Shown here piece by piece: positions 47,201 to 58,642 of a DNA stretch of 64,000 nucleotides. The translations under genes were made by a program, and so were the position numbers. The notes under the pieces were generated by a model. It saw only the letters and a list, made by a program, of their open reading frames with translations. It had not been told where the DNA came from and ran no database searches. Each line of letters begins with the position of its first letter. Position 1 is the stretch's first letter. Source of the stretch: Eudorina sp. 2006-703-Eu-15. Taxonomy: Eukaryota > Chlorophyta > Chlorophyceae > Chlamydomonadales > Volvocaceae. The DNA is taken from the NCBI GenBank assembly GCA_003117195.1, contig BDSI01000191.1, positions 105,961 to 169,960 of the forward strand, given 5' to 3'.

Positions 47201-50200
47201 GCGTCAGTGGTAGGCGTCAGGAGCGGGGCACCTACACGGCTGAGCAGATCCGGGAGTTGCTGGATCTCGGCCACGCGGCCTGTTGCAGCGCCAGCGGTGC
47301 AGGCGGCGCAGCTGACGCGGCGGCGGCAGCGGCGACGGTGTCACCGGAGGCGGACGGGGGGGATGTCGTGATGGCGGGCGGCGAGGGGGGCTCCTGCGCT
47401 TCGCCGGGGCTGGCCGCCAGCTGCGGCGTGCCGCTGGGACCCGGCCTGGAGATGGTGACGGTGCGGACGTGGGCTGACGTGGACAAGGGACTGGAGGACG
47501 ACCTGGCGGCTGTGTCTGGTGAGTGATGACGGCACCTGGCACTTGGTACATGGCAGCATGGGAGAACCAGAACAGTCTTGCTCGAGCATCTCGCGGAATC
47601 AAGCCGGCAGCAATCAAGACTATCGAAACCCGGAACTCATATCGGGCATTCCTGGTTTGGGTGGACAACAGGCCGTGTGCATGTTCGTGTTCGTCGGTGT
47701 GTGGGTGACAGTTGCCTTCAGAGGAAGCGTGTGCGGTCCTGCAGAGGTATACAGCTGGTGTTTTAGGTTTGGTTTGATGTGCGTCGATGTGTGACCCCTT
47801 TCCTGCAGATGAGGCCGACGAGGAGATGCCGGAGGACATTGAGGGCATGGCGGAGGACGACCCGCAAGGCGGCGGGGGCGCCGCCGAAGCCGCCGGCGCG
47901 TACCTCGGCGGCGCAGACGGCGGCCTGGGTGGCTACGCTAACGGCCTGCTGTCTCTGGGCCGCGCGGACTCGGGCGCCGTGGCGGGTTTCAGTGGTGGCA
48001 GCGGCGGCAGCGCCCTGTATTGGTCCTCTCTGAGGGCGCTCCGGGACCGGTACGAGGCGATGCGCAAGGAGGACGATGCACATGACGAGGGCCACCAACT
48101 GACCACGGGCGGCCGGCGGAGCAGCGTCATGGATATGGACAGGTCAGGGCGGGGAATGGGCGGGGAGGGAGGTTTGGCGGCGTGGCGCCTGGTGCCCGCC
48201 TAGCTAGGCACCGTGGCGCTCGCAGCCACATTGTTGATGTTGTCGGCCGGATTAAATTGAAAAAAGAAATAAACCAAAAGAACGAACCCAGGCACAGCCA
48301 GAACGACTCAGTATACTTACGTGGTGAGGTACCTGCATAGCAATGGAAGTATAGAGACGGCGCGCGGGCTCGTGGCGGCGCGGTGCCTTCGCCCAACCCG
48401 GCCGCCTCACGGCGCCTGTTGCATCGCGCGTCTTGGTTGCGTACGGCAGGTCCGATGTGGCCTCTTGCATTGAGCGGAGGGCTCCAGCGCCACCGGCACG
48501 CTTCATCAAATTCTGATGTTGCGACTCCCTCGCGTGGCCCCAAACGTTGCCGCCGCCCTGTTGTTGCCCTTGGACCTTGCCTTGGACAGCCGTGACGATG
48601 GCGATGACCTGGGGGACCTGGGCCACGACGATGACGAGGCGGACGATGAGACCTACCGGCCCAGCCGCGGCCCGGGCAGCATGTCGTACGGGCTGCAGGA
48701 CAGCTACGACGACGGTGCCGGTCCACGTCCGGGCGGACGCGGCCGGGGTCGCGGCCGCGGGCGCGGTGGCCTGCTCTCCGGCAGCGGCCGGGGCCGAGGA
48801 CGCGGCGGCCGGCGCCGTGTCGACCACGACATGGACGACGGCGGGGCTTACGGTCCTGGCGCGGGTGGCGTGCAGGGGAACGGTGCCCTCACGTCCGGTT
48901 ACATGGGTGAGGACCGGCCTTTCAAGCGCCGGCGTCGGGGCTTGGGCGGCAGCGGCGGCCCGGACGACGGCGCCGGGGGTGCGGGCGGCCACGGCGACGC
49001 GGCGGCTCAGGCGCGTGTGCGGGAGGTGCTGCTGCGGGAGGTGTCCCGGATGGAGGCCGTGAAGAAGGCCATCAGGGACGCCAGCACCCCCGAGTACGCT
49101 GTGGCGCAGCGGTCGTACACCCGGCTGAAGGAGGTGGCGCAGGATCTGGAGCTGCATGCGGACTCGGCGGTGGCCATCAGCGACATGGCGTGCCAGGTAT
49201 AGGGATGGGCGGGCGGTGGGACGGTGACCTCTCGGGCAGGGCGGAAGCCTCTTGGCGCTCCCCCCCAGCCTTTCCTGCCATCAGACTAGCAAGTACTAGT
49301 GGCCTGCCTCAAACTGCGGCGCACGGTATGATCGGCAGGGTCATGTTGGGATGCACCGGTGGCTGTTCCCGACGAAGCGGGGATCCATCCGTCCCTGGAA
49401 CGTGCCTTCCTTGCGCAGCCCTCCACCTCGTCCCCGCCCGCCCGCTCCTGGCACATACGTACGCACGCGTGCAGGTGGCGGACATCCTGGTGATGATGCG
49501 TCAGGAGGACGAGGCCCCCTCGGACTTCCAGGACTACACGCTGGTGGCCATCATCGCCGTGGCAGCCCACCTGGTCAAGGTGCAGCTGGGGGAGGACTAC
49601 GGGCTGAGGCGGCTGGGCGAGAGATACGGCCACGACCTGGGCTCGCTGGACCAGGTGCGGCCGCGTCGGGGTGACGCGCACCGTCGTCTTGGCTGCCTGT
49701 GGCTTCCGTCCACGTCCAGACGTGTGGGTTAGGTCGATGTGTGTTGGCAGTGCCTGCGCTGAGGGCCGGGTGGTGTAGCAGTCCGATGCGCGTGTGGGCT
49801 ATGTATGTGTGTATGTGTGTGTTTCAAAGATGTCTCTGTTACGAAGCGGGCGCGTCGGCACCACCTCTCCAAAGCCGTCATCGCTGGGCGCCGGGCGCCA
49901 CATCCCGCAGGTCTTTTGGCACATCCTTACGCGGCTCAGCTACTACCGCGAGCTGCACGTCCGGAGCTCCCAGCTGGCCGCCGACGGGGGCCTCTCGCCG
50001 GCCGAGGCGGCGACACTGCTGGCGGCCACCGGCGCAGGCGCCGGCGCAGCCGGCGTTGCGGCAGCGGGCGCCGGCGCCGACCGCAGCGGGGCCCGCGGGG
50101 CGGACGCTCCGGGCGCTGCGCCGGCGGGCCGCCAGGGCGAGTCCAGTGGAGGCGTTGCCGCCGGCAGCGGCGCCGGCGGCGGCGGCACCCCGGCGCAGCC

Positions 50201-53200
50201 GGCTTCTGAGGTTGACTCGTTCGCGGTGCGGCTGCAGACCATTCTGCAGTCGGACGTCTCGGCGGTGAGTGTTGGGCCCAGGTGGCCGTCGCGGCGACAC
50301 ACTGTATTTGTGGATTTGTGGCCGGGTGCGTCAGACACGTACATGTACCGGTTCCCTCTCTCTTTGTCTGGCAATCGCTCTTTATTTGGCTATCAAAGCG
50401 GGGCATCATCCGCCTTGGTGGAGGGTTGACGTAGATGCGATGTGTGCACTGGCCCCACGCACATCGCTGCCGGGTCTCGCCCTGTCCCACCTCCCTTGCG
50501 GCCCTCCCCCTTCCCCCCTTCCCGCGCACACATGTGCAGGTGGTGTATGCGCAGGTGAGCCAGGAGAATATCCCGCTGGGGCCGCTGGCGACGCTGATGC
50601 CGCTGCTGCAGATGGCGGGCGTCCTCAACGACCAGAACATGAAGTCGGTGCTCAAGAGCACCCGGGACTGCCAGGAGAACCTGGCGGTGCTGGACCGCTC
50701 GCACAGCATCAAGGTGCGCAGACGGGTGGCGGAAACGGGACGGCGAAGGGGGGGAGGCAACACGGGGACAGCAATGGTGTCCAGGGCACTGACAGGTCCT
50801 CAGGGGTCCCCGGACGGCTGCCCCTTGCCGTCTCAAGGGTCCATCGTGGCGCTGCCGGCTCGGGCCTGCGCAAGCTGAGTGGGCCACCGTCGAGGGACTA
50901 TGCTGCTCGGCAGGCGCTCACGCTTAAAAGCTCTAATGCGATAGTAACCAAGGTACCGTAGCTTGATTAGCTGGACGACTCATATTTTTAATAAGCTGCT
51001 TTATTGAAAGTTGGCCTAATTAGGTGACGTCCGCCTAATTAGGTGACGTCCGCCCCGCCCTTGCACAAAGCACCAAGCCCTGTGGCCCGACGCGCGACAT
51101 GCGACTCGGCGTGCGCCGCGTGCGCGGGTATGGGATCCGGGGTAAGAGGTGCCCGCCCCTCCGCCTTTCTCCGTGGTCCCCCCGCAGGTGCAGCAAATCC
51201 AGAAGGAGTACCAGGACTTTATGGAGAAGATCCGCAGTAAGGCCCAGGGTGCCATCGACACCGCCAACCGTGAGTACCAGAACGCCAAGGCGACCCTCAC
51301 GCAGCGCATGAACCTGTACATCGAGTACCTGCAGTCGCAGCTGCCGCTGCAGCGCCTGACAGAGATGGCGCAGCACCTGCAGCGCACCGCGCAGCATGTG
51401 CAGCAGGCGAACCAGCACCAGACGGCTGCTGCTGCGGTTGCTGCCGAAAAGGCGGCGCCAGCCGGCCCGGCGGCGGCGTTGGTGGGGCACCTCGACACGG
51501 CGACGACGCTGGCGGCCATCGCGGCGGCCATGCAGGGCATAGCGGCTGGCGGCGGCGGTAGCGGCGGCAATGCGGCTGCCATGGCCAGCCTCATGGGCCT
51601 AGGTCCCCTGGGCTCTCTGGACATGTCGTCGGCCGGCAGCGCTGGCGCAGCGGCCGCCGCTGTCGCAGCAGCGGCTGCGGCGGCAGCGGCTGCAGCACCG
51701 GCGGCCCACAATGCCGCTGCGTCGAACCCAGCTGCCGCGACGGGTAGTGGTGGCAGCACGGATGTGACCATGACCGACACCAATCCAACCCCAACCGCAG
51801 CTGCTGCGGCGACGGCTGCTCCTGCCGTTGTCGCGGCGACGCCAGCCGCCGTTGCAGCCGCGGTCCAGCAGCAGCACCCGCAGGTGGCGCACCCCCAGCT
51901 ACCGTCACAGCAGCAGCAGCCGCAGCAGCAGCAAGCGCTGCCAGTCGTCGTGCCGCCAGGTACAGGGCAGCAGCAGGTCAGCGTCTCTGCGGCGCCGCAG
52001 TCCCCGTCCCACCACCCTCAGCCGCAGCCCGCCGCAGCGCACTCACATCACCCGCCGCAGCAGCCGCAGCCGCACCCGCAGTCTCAGCCCCAGCCCCAAC
52101 CCCAGACGCAGACTCAGGCGCCTACCCAGACCGCGGCGCTTGTGGATCCACGCGCTGCAGCCGCGGCTCTGGCTGCAGTTGTGGCTGCGGCGCCGCAGTC
52201 GGACCACCTGCTCGCCTCCCTCGCTGCCAACCGCATCTCCCTGGACCAGCTGCCTGAGCACATCCGGACGCAGCTGGCGGCCCTCAGCGGCGGACGACCC
52301 ATCCAGGCCTACCTTGAGCAGCTGGTGACGGCTGGTGGCCAGGGCAGCTCCGTGGCGGCCGTCGCGGCAGCGATGGCTGCTGCGACGGCGGCCGCAGCCG
52401 CGTCGGGCGGGGTGTACCGCACATCAACATCGGCGCCCGGCAGTGCGGCGGTGCCGCAGGCCGCTGCGCCGGCGAGCCAGGCGGGTGCTGGGGCGCATGG
52501 AGCTTCGGCGGCGAGTATAAAGACGCCGACTCCGGCAGGGGCAGCGGCGGCGGTTGCGCCGGGGCTCCCCGCGGGCGCCGCACTGCTGCAGCAGCAGCCT
52601 GTGGCTCGACGATCGTTGAGCGGCGGCAGTGCTGGCCGGCCGCCGTTACCGGGCAGCGGCGCCGCGGGCAGCTCTGCCGTCGCCGCCATGTCGGTGTCGC
52701 CGCCCAGTTCCTCGGCGGCAGCGGCCCCTCCGAAGCTCCACGTCGCCGCATCGGCAGCGCAGCCCCACGCAGCGGCTGCTGCCCAACAACATCAACACCA
52801 ACAGCAGCAGCAGCAGCCCCACCCGCACATCGCAGGACAGCAGCAGCAGCTCACGCAAGAGCAGCATGCCGTTACAGGTGCCGGTGCTGCAACAACAGCG
52901 CCGACGGCGGCAGCGGCGGCTTCTGCTCAATACGGCGTGCAACAGCCCGCCGCGGTCATGTCGGCCGCGTCCTCTTACCAGCAGCTGCTGGTGCAGCAAC
53001 ACCACGCGATGCAACGCGCGCTGGGCCCGCCGCCACCCGGCATGCCCAACGTCGCCCGCGCCGCGCCTTCTGGCGCCGCGCCTCCTCCTCCCGCGCAAAG
53101 TCAACCCTCGGCCGCACAGCCAGCTGCCTCGGCCCCAGTGGGTGCCCACCCACATGGCGACGAAGGCAGTGGTGCAGCGGCCGCCACAGCCACCGCGGCG

Positions 53201-55801
53201 GAGCGGGCCTGGCAGGGGGCCTCGTCTGTGACCCGCACTGACGGGGCGACCTCCCCGCAGATGTCGGATGGGGAGGCCCGCGCCGCGAGGGGAGGGTCGG
53301 CGGGCGGCTCCGCGCGGAGTGTGTCCCCTGCGCGGTACTCGGACGCGGCGGCGGCGGTGGCAGCCGCAGCTGCGGCGGCGGCGGCGGCGGCCGCCCAACA
53401 GCAGCAGCAGCAGCAACACCAGCAGTTGTTGGCCGCAGCCGCGCAGCAGTACCAGGCCGCGCTGTCCGCAGCTGCCCAGCCTCGCGTCACCGCTGTGTCC
53501 CATGACACCGGCCACACGTACCAGGCGCAGCATCCCGTCGCTGCGGCCAGTGGTGCAGCAAGCCCGGCCGCGGCGTCTCCCTCCAACAACGCGCAGCCGC
53601 ATATGACCCCGTCGCTACCGCCGCCGCTCCCACAGCAGCAACAACAGCATCAGCACGGTGCCCTTGTGTACGGCGATGTGCCTAACCCCGACGCCACAAC
53701 TGGCTTTGCCGCCCACGCTACGGTGGCCCACCTGGGTCAGCACCCTCAGCAGGCTGGGGTGCCACTGCTGCCCGTGCAGGCAGGGGCGGAGTACGCGGCG
53801 GCCGGCCCGGCGGCCGGAACCTCGGGCGGTGGCGGCGCCTCACCCGACGTGGCGACGCAGCCGCAGGCGCCGGGCGCCGCGCTGGACTGCCCCTCAGCGT
53901 CCGTGGTGGCCACGTTGGCGCACACCCACTCGGCTCTGCCGGCGGACCCCGCACCCCAGGCGCTGCAGCCGAAGACCACCTCCCCGACGCCCGTGCCGCT
54001 GCAGCCCGCACAGCCGCAGCATCGGCGGCCCTCAGGGGGCGGTTCCGCGTGTGCGGCAGAATCGGTGCCGGCGTGCGTCGTGCAGCACAGCTACGGCGGC
54101 GGAGCGGCTACGGCGCCGGCGTACGTCATGCAGCAGGAAGCCGCGGGCGCGGTGACGTCCGCCTTGGCCGCGGCCGCGGCGGCGGCAGCTTCAGCGGCCG
54201 CAGACCCGCACCTGCAAGCCCAGGTCGGCGCGCACCACGCGATCCAAACGCAGCAGTCGGTTGCACCGCCGGGGGTCGTGATGCCCTCCTCGGGGACGGC
54301 TGCGGGCAGTGTGACTGCGGCGCTGATGTCCGCGGCTGCCCTAGCAGGCGAGCCTGCTCAGGGCCCGGCGCAGACAGCAGCAGTCACGAGCCTCGGCATG
54401 GACGCTGCGGCCGCTGAGCGAGGAGGCACGCAGGGGGCCTACGGTCTGGCGACAGCGGCTGCCCACCCTGGAGTCGAGGCCGCGCATCCGCCGGGTGCGG
54501 AGGCAGCACCGCAGCAGCACACCCACGTGTGGTCGCCACCGCAACAGCAGCAAGCAGGCGCGATTGATGGCGCAGGGATGTCCGTCGCTGGCGGCTTCGG
54601 CGGTGTGACTCATTCGGCGGTGGACGCGCAGGCAGCGGCGGCTATGCCGACAGAGGAGCAGAGCAGAGCGGCGCAGGTGGCCCAGAATGATGCGCAAGCC
54701 GCCGCCGCAGGGTTGCAGTCCACGCACGCGGCTGTCGTGCCGGGCGGGGAGCCGGCCGCTGCGGGGCAGCCGCAGCAGCAGCCGGGTTACATGGCGCAGC
54801 AACAGACGCAGTCCGAAGCAGCTGCTGGGCCCACATCTCCGAACGGCGGGCAAGTGTCCGCATCCGCTGCGGCCCAGCATCACTCGGAATCTCACACAGG
54901 CAGCGCCACTGCGCAGCTGCAGCCTGATCCCCAGCAGCTGCAGTCGTATCAGCAGTACCCCATGCCCAACCAGCGGCATGCCGTCGGAGCCACTGCCGCA
55001 GTGACCGCCACATCGCCACCGCAACAACCGCCGCCTCCTCCTCCGCCGCCGCCGCCGCCGCCACAGCAGCAGCAGCACTACCCGCCGCAACCTGCGCAAA
55101 CGTCAGGTACGGCGGTGGCAACGCCGCCGGTTAAGCCCACGCAAGTTGGTGATACATCCGCCCAACCCCAGTCTCAGGCGCAGCAGCAGCAGCAACAGCT
55201 GCAGCTGCAATATCAGCAGCAGTACGCGGCCCAATTGGCTGCCATGGCGCTGCCGTACGCTGCTAACATGCAGGCTGCCGCAGCCATGGCCGGAGCGACA
55301 CCCGGCATGACAGCCGCCGCCACGCAGCAGCGCACGCAGTACGGGTACGACCAGGCGACCTACGCTGCCGTGGCTGCCGCGGCGGCCGCCGCCGCAGGTC
55401 AGGGTTATGGAGCTGCCGGGTACGGCAGCCAGATGGCTGCGCACATGGCTGCTATGGCGGCTTACAGCGGTCAGGCGGCGGCGGCGGCCGGCTTTCCGGC
55501 GGCGGCGTACGCGGCGGGCAGCGATCCGGCGTCGCTTGTGGCGGCATACCAATGGCAGCAGCAGCAAGCGCAGGCGCAAGCGCAGGCACAAGCCCAGGCG
55601 CAAGCCCAGGCGCAGCAGGCGGCTGTAGCAACCCAGGGCCAAGCTGGCATGGAGGCGCTGTACGCCCAGCACGCGGCCATGTACCAGCAACAGCTGCAGC
55701 AGCAGCAGTTGCAGGGGGTGGTGGGCCAGGGGCCTGCTGCCGTAGTGGATGGCGGCCAGGGGGCTGCGGGGTCGGCCGGGTTGCCGCACACCACCACGTG
55801 A
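38218..55801 (+). CDS. MOM1/CHD-like chromatin protein: CW, PWWP, chromodomains, degenerate SNF2, Gln/Ala-rich tail
   Basis: Predicted nuclear chromatin reader and silencing factor. Twenty-five exons close to about 3,799 residues. CW zinc finger in exons 2-3 (38408-38564, 38672-38809): WVQCNKCQKWRK, then LPEDWEC. RG-rich, AT-hook-like segment in 39082-39487. PWWP in 39676-39843 (VVWAKVEGHDWWPAKIV), closing at AWLPLDCLKPF in 40515-41067. Tandem chromodomains in 41944-42625 (YLVKWAHRSHIHNEWV; WEVLVKWCGLGYEQATWE). SNF2 from 42881: Walker A DDMGLGKT, then LLVVTPQ. Motif II reads VVVDMRQ instead of DExH, and motif III is lost. The helicase C half (46516-47518) keeps LGLGTNLPS and RRAHRLGE. Exons 48590-50713 resemble the post-helicase region of plant MOM1-type proteins (FQDYTLVAI). 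The last exon, 51188-55801, starts with a coiled coil, then Gln/Ala-rich sequence to TGA. The start is uncertain; the acceptor at 40513-40514 is weak. Confidence 0.85.
51014..51051. repeat. 19-bp direct repeat with palindromic core
   Basis: Two perfect copies of GCCTAATTAGGTGACGTCC lie in the intron before the last exon of the remodeler gene. Each contains the 10-base palindrome CCTAATTAGG and a TGACGTC (CRE-like) core. The bases just upstream are unusually AT-rich. Confidence 0.85.
51188..55801 (+). other. Giant terminal exon: coiled coil plus Gln/Ala-rich low-complexity tail
   Basis: Part of the remodeler gene. A single exon of 1,537 codons. The first 90 residues are helical with charged heptads (VQQIQKEYQDFMEKIRSKAQ, then NLYIEYLQSQLPLQRL). 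The remainder is Ala-, Gln-, Pro-, Ser- and His-rich with CAG/GCG codon runs. Such sequence is typical of volvocine nuclear regulators and of prion-like, condensate-forming regions. No folded domain is visible. Confidence 0.85.
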
Positions 55802-57889
55802 TCGGGTCTGTCGCACCGTTCCTTGACTGGGGTGCAGCGGAGGGAGCGTCACACGGTGCTAGTTGTTGCTATCAAGGGGAAATGGGCTCCACCTCGCCGG
55901 CAGCAAGGGCGCAGGTGGTGGTGGGGAGGAGGTCGGGGTGCTGAGAAGGGGGTGGAGGGGGACTGGCCAGGGTTGCCACCTACGAGGGACGGGCCTGCAG
56001 TTGCTCGCAGCTGTCATGTCGGTCGGGGTGACGCGAGGAGTGGCGGCCCGCGATCGATGTGCAGCCTGCGAGTGTGGGTGATGGGTTGGTGATGGTGGCT
56101 ACGACCTGATCGCCCTGATTGGCAGGGTCGGGTAACGGGTTGTTGGGCCACCTGGCGGGCCGCTCGGAGTTGCTTGGACGGCCCCACCTGTGCCCGTGAT
56201 GGGACAATTCCTGTTGCCTGCGGACCTGTGTGCAGAGGCCGCTGTTTCATGTTGTGGCTGGCATCGCAAGCTGTTACTGTGCTGACGAGGGCGGCGACAA
56301 GTGTGTCGCTTTTGACATTGACATTATGAGCGCCTCCGTCAACGGCGACTGCGTGCAGCACGTACCCTTGTACTGTCAACGACCATCGGCGACCGAGGTG
56401 CAAATACATACCGCGTTGGGCCGCCGCGCGGCTCTGGCAAGATGGGCGCACACATGCCGGCGGCGACCGTGTTTACAGCGGGAGGGTCAAGGCTATCATG
56501 ACCTTCCTCAGCACTCGGGCGTGTATTGACACCGTCTTTGACTCCTTGCTTGTGGGGGGGTCCCCTTGTGTGGGTTCTGCGTTTCATGCCTTTCCTGTCT
56601 GTCCGTTTTTAGGGTACTGAGGGTGCGGGACGACTGCCGGACCCATCCGTTGACCCGTTAGAAATGATAATTGGCATAATCCAAGTTCCGGTTTAACCCA
56701 AGTTCCAGTTTAATGGAGTCAGTTGAATGGAGTTTACGACTTGTGCCGAACGGTCGTCCTGCCTGCCTGAGAGTTGCACCTGACTTGCTGACATAACTCT
56801 TCGGCTTAACGATGTTGGTTCTGGAGTGTTGTGCGGTATGGGGCCAAGTCCTTTGCGTTCCGACTTCCTGGAGAACTGATTGCGTGGGGGTGAAGCAAGG
56901 AAGGCGCTGGTGGTGTTGCACTGCGGGCGTTGGCTACGCGCTGTGTTGCCGCGGTGAGGCCGCAGCCTGACCTTCTCGTGTGTGTTGGTGTGCGTGTGGA
57001 GATGGGCCGGACTGCGGACCGGTACGTGTGCGTGTAGGGATGTGCACGTGCTATGCATGACATGCATGACGTCAGGTGCGCACACGCCACGCGTCTGCGC
57101 GATGTGCGCTTCGTTGGTGACCCACAACCTGGTCGAGTGCTAGAGCGTGCGGTCGTGTGTATGTGCTGGTTCATCATGGAGCACAGCCGCCGTTGTGTAG
57201 GTCTCCCTACCGCACAATGCACATAATGCTGGCTGCTTGTTTGTCGTCGTAAGCGTCGTCGTCTGTGTGTCTGATACGATATGAATGAATCTACGAGAGT
57301 CGCAGCACCGCTGCTGGTGGGCGTGCTTACATTGCCAAATACGTCGAGGCGGACCAGGGGACGAAAGGCCGGGGGTCACCCCCACAGAGCTGGCTGGCTG
57401 GGCTGGCGTGCACCGCGCCGGCTGGCGGGGGGGCCACTGCATTGGGGTTGTGTCAGGGTGGCGCGGTCGGGGCGGGTCCACGTTCGTGCAGTAGACACGT
57501 CCTGTTGATGGCGACCCCGCCCGCAGGACTGTCCTCATGTCTTGGTCCTGCGGTCGGCTGCTGCACGGAATGGTGGGATCGGTGGATGACGGTCTCCGTG
57601 TTAATTCCGTTGCAGGTGTTGCATGTAACGATACCTTTCGCGGTTTTCACCGTTCTGCCAGCATACACACGACGTCATATGATTTCCTAATGTCAAGGAA
57701 AACACCGTCGACCGGCAGATACCCCTTATTGCATGAGCCCAGTCTGCAACACCCAGCCCACTCCCCTTTTTTGCGCTCCGAACCCTGACAAGACCGCGTG
57801 CGTTCGCCGTGTCTGAACGCCGACTGCCAGCTGGGGTAGGCCCGTCATCAGACACGCATCGTCATTTAGTAACCGTGCCAAGGTGGACC

Positions 57890-58050
57890 CGTGTCCCGAC
57901 CGGGTGTTCCAAAGGGCCCAGATAGCTCGTAGGCGCCTCATATCATCAACCCCTACAAAAGACTGCGCACCCATCCTTCATCACCACCCGCGGGGGGGTC
58001 ATGCAGCCATACCGGCCAACACACCAGGTTACCAGCGCGCCATCGTCATT
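57890..58050. repeat. Dispersed repeat, copy B
   Basis: It shares about 150 bases with 15128-15300, in the same orientation, with scattered substitutions and one or two short indels. Unlike copy A, no tRNA-like segment follows it directly. Confidence 0.7.
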
Positions 58051-58169
58051 GCCTGAACAGGCGCGCGTCCACTAATGCCAGATTCAACGACGCGCTCTGA
58101 TGTTCCGCCCCGCGCTCGCGGGTACGGACCCGGGCAGATCCACCCGTGGGTGCATTACCGCCCGGTGCA

Positions 58170-58174
58170 TTACA
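58170..58174 (-). terminator. TGTAA poly(A) signal for the amine oxidase gene
   Basis: TTACA on the plus strand is TGTAA on the gene's sense strand, about 470 bases after its stop codon. Confidence 0.5.
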
Positions 58175-58642
58175 GGTGCGATATGCATTGGGATCAGAAC
58201 CACGCCACACTGGGGGCCCCCATCGTCACACACAGTTGAGCGCAATACATGACTCCCATCGGGCGACATCCAAGATGACACGACCACCCAACAGGACAAC
58301 GCTGCAGGTCGTCATCACGCCAGCGCCTCCGAGCGCCCTAACTCGCTAACAACGCAGTTCTATGGCACTACGGTATATGCTTCTAGCGTCGCTAGGCATA
58401 GTCTTAGTGCATCCCTTCTGCTGTCAAAATTAAATTTACCCTACCCATCTTAGGGACCTAGGCGCGCTCGCGAACCACCTGCCAATCCGGATGTGCAAGA
58501 TGTGTCGGTGGTTTATCGCTGCACGGCATCCCTGCATAAAATAGAATTCTAACACAAAGTGTTCAACCGGACACTAGTTGCGCGCTTTGGTGCCCCTTCT
58601 CCCTTGCCCGTTTCCCCGAAGGCATGCTCATCAGTCCAGAAG

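Larger units (their letters stand above)
55802..58642. other. Convergent intergenic region with repeat copy B
   Basis: This is the 3' flank of the remodeler gene and, from the right, of the amine oxidase gene. No coding frame is supported. A plus-strand TGTAA near 57624-57628 could end a long remodeler 3' UTR, but it is 1.8 kb away. The dispersed repeat copy B lies at 57890-58050. Confidence 0.5.
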
